The notes beneath the pieces were generated by a model. The model was given only the letters and a program-made list of their open reading frames with translations, was not told the origin of the DNA and made no database searches. From an uncultured Acidobacteriota bacterium (GTDB lineage: Bacteria; Acidobacteriota; Blastocatellia; Pyrinomonadales; Pyrinomonadaceae), in contig CADEFG010000264.1 of assembly GCA_902826505.1 (NCBI GenBank), positions 1 through 6,959 of the forward strand: a DNA stretch of 6,959 nucleotides. Direction: 5' to 3'. Positions 5,992 through 6,959 of this stretch are shown here, in pieces. The stretch's first letter is position 1, and each line of letters begins with the position of its first letter. The position numbers and the translations under genes were made by a program.

Positions 5992-6137
5992 TTTTTACGA
6001 AATTTCTACACGCTTGACTCGGCGGCAAAGTTTCAAAAGTTTTTTACTTTTCGAAGAAGCGCGGAAATTTGACCATTTAATTTTCAACCGAATGACGAAA
6101 AATTGCAAGAAATTTGGTAATTTACTTCAAATTTTAT

Positions 6138-6959
6138 CTATTTCAATTCCTCGACAAAGGTCACGCGGTTGATCTCGTGTAAGGTCGTTTGACCGCTGTA
6201 AACTTTTTTGAGCGCCGAAATCCGCAAGCTCGATAAGCCTTCTTTTTCGGCTTCGCGGCGAATTTCCGAACCCGGACGACGTTCGACGATCATCTCGCGA
6301 ATTTTATCCGACATATCGAGGAGTTCGTGGATCGCCGTTCTGCCGCGATAACCCGTATGATTGCACGCGTCGCAGCCGACGCTCATATAAAATTCGTGTT
6401 TTTGGGTGATTTCGGGACGCAATCCGGAGATCAAAATTTCTTCGTCCGACGGCGTGTAATGACGTTTGCAAACCGCACAAAGTTTGCGCACCAGCCGTTG
6501 CGCCAAAACGCAGTTGAGCGCGGCGACAAAATTATAAAGATCGACGTTCATATTCAAAAAACGCCCGATCACGTCGATCACGTTGTTGGCGTGAACGGTC
6601 GTAAAAACGAGGTGACCGGTGAGCGCCGAGTTGATCGCGATCTGCGCCGTTTCCTCGTCGCGGATTTCGCCGACCATCACTTTATCGGGATCGTGACGCA
6701 AAATCGAACGAAGCCCGCGCGCAAAGGTCAAACCTTTTTTCTCGTTGACCGGAATCTGCATAATGCCCTGCAATTGATACTCGACCGGGTCCTCGATCGT
6801 AATGATCTTGTCTTCGATATTGCGGATTTCGTTCAAAGCGCCGTAAAGCGTCGTCGTTTTACCCGAACCGGTCGGACCGGTGACGAGCACCATTCCGTAA
6901 GGCTCTTTGATATAAAGCCGGAAACGCTTGACATCATCGGGGTCAAAACCGACGACATC
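6138..6959 (-). CDS. gspE: GspE/PilB-family secretion ATPase, C-terminal part (5' end outside window)
   Basis: The frame is open to the window edge, giving 273 residues to the TAG stop. The ATG at 6893 is an internal Met, since the preceding 22 codons (GFDPDDVKRFRLYIKEPYG) are typical of the family. Numbering from the edge: Walker A GPTGSGKT at 28-35; Asp box IITIEDPVEY at 52-61; Walker B VMVGEIRDEE at 94-103; His box TGHLVFTTVHANN at 114-126. A zinc-binding tetracysteine follows (CAVC at 161-164, CDAC at 196-199). This hexameric cytoplasmic ATPase powers pseudopilus or pilus extension. The intact tetracysteine marks an assembly ATPase (GspE/PilB) rather than a retraction ATPase (PilT). GspE and PilB cannot be told apart without the N-terminal domains. 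All catalytic motifs are intact. The next gene, the secretin, lies 192 bp downstream on the same strand, so co-transcription is possible but not certain. Confidence 0.95.
   Translation of the reverse strand, partial: DVVGFDPDDVKRFRLYIKEPYGMVLVTGPTGSGKTTTLYGALNEIRNIEDKIITIEDPVEYQLQGIMQIPVNEKKGLTFARGLRSILRHDPDKVMVGEIRDEETAQIAINSALTGHLVFTTVHANNVIDVIGRFLNMNVDLYNFVAALNCVLAQRLVRKLCAVCKRHYTPSDEEILISGLRPEITQKHEFYMSVGCDACNHTGYRGRTAIHELLDMSDKIREMIVERRPGSEIRREAEKEGLSSLRISALKKVYSGQTTLHEINRVTFVEELK

Noticed and set aside
5976..5996. Palindrome plus TTTTT read as a rho-independent terminator on the + strand.
   Set aside because: No + strand transcript is expected here. On the minus strand, which is the transcribed one, the palindrome is followed by AAAAC rather than T.
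6014..6042. TTGACT on the + strand resembling a -35 box in the ATPase-secretin gap.
   Set aside because: There is no matching -10 at the right spacing (AAGTTT), and no + strand gene follows; both neighbours are on the minus strand.

Overview
The window is bacterial and most likely comes from an Acidobacteriota genome (Blastocatellia or Pyrinomonadaceae type). That placement is an inference from three things: a secretin fused to a cohesin-like domain, an SBBP-repeat/IPT-TIG surface protein, and heptanucleotide repeats at gene junctions. No rRNA or other marker gene is present to confirm it.

The layout is two convergent transcription units that meet at a hairpin terminator (1197-1227). On the + strand, 2-1150 is the 3' part of a secreted beta-propeller-like protein (SBBP-type repeats, then a C-terminal IPT/TIG domain); its 5' end lies outside the window. 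The rest, 1263-6959, is a minus-strand cluster for a type II secretion / type IV pilus-like machine. In transcription order it reads: GspE/PilB-family ATPase (C-terminal part, cut by the window edge), an AT-rich 192-bp gap with a perfect 16-bp palindrome, an 848-aa outer-membrane secretin (TPR, N0, N1, secretin core, Asn/Thr/Glu-rich linker, cohesin-like domain), two GspG-like pseudopilins, and a divergent PilM/GspL-like protein.

The secretin, the two pseudopilins and the PilM-like gene are tightly packed (1-nt gap, 11-nt overlap, 70-nt gap) and probably form one operon. The ATPase would power assembly of a pseudopilus built from the two pilins, the PilM-like protein would be the cytoplasmic scaffold, and the secretin would be the outer-membrane gate. 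No inner-membrane platform protein (GspF/PilC), PilN, PilO or prepilin peptidase is encoded here.

The most unusual signal is a set of 7-bp tandem repeats at three consecutive gene junctions. In both pseudopilin genes the repeats lie inside the open reading frame, between the start codon and the prepilin cleavage site, so they encode an unusually long leader (31 and 33 residues) with the same two-block layout. Because the unit is 7 bp, gain or loss of one unit would shift the reading frame of the whole pilin. The arrays resemble the short tandemly repeated repetitive (STRR) sequences known from filamentous cyanobacteria.
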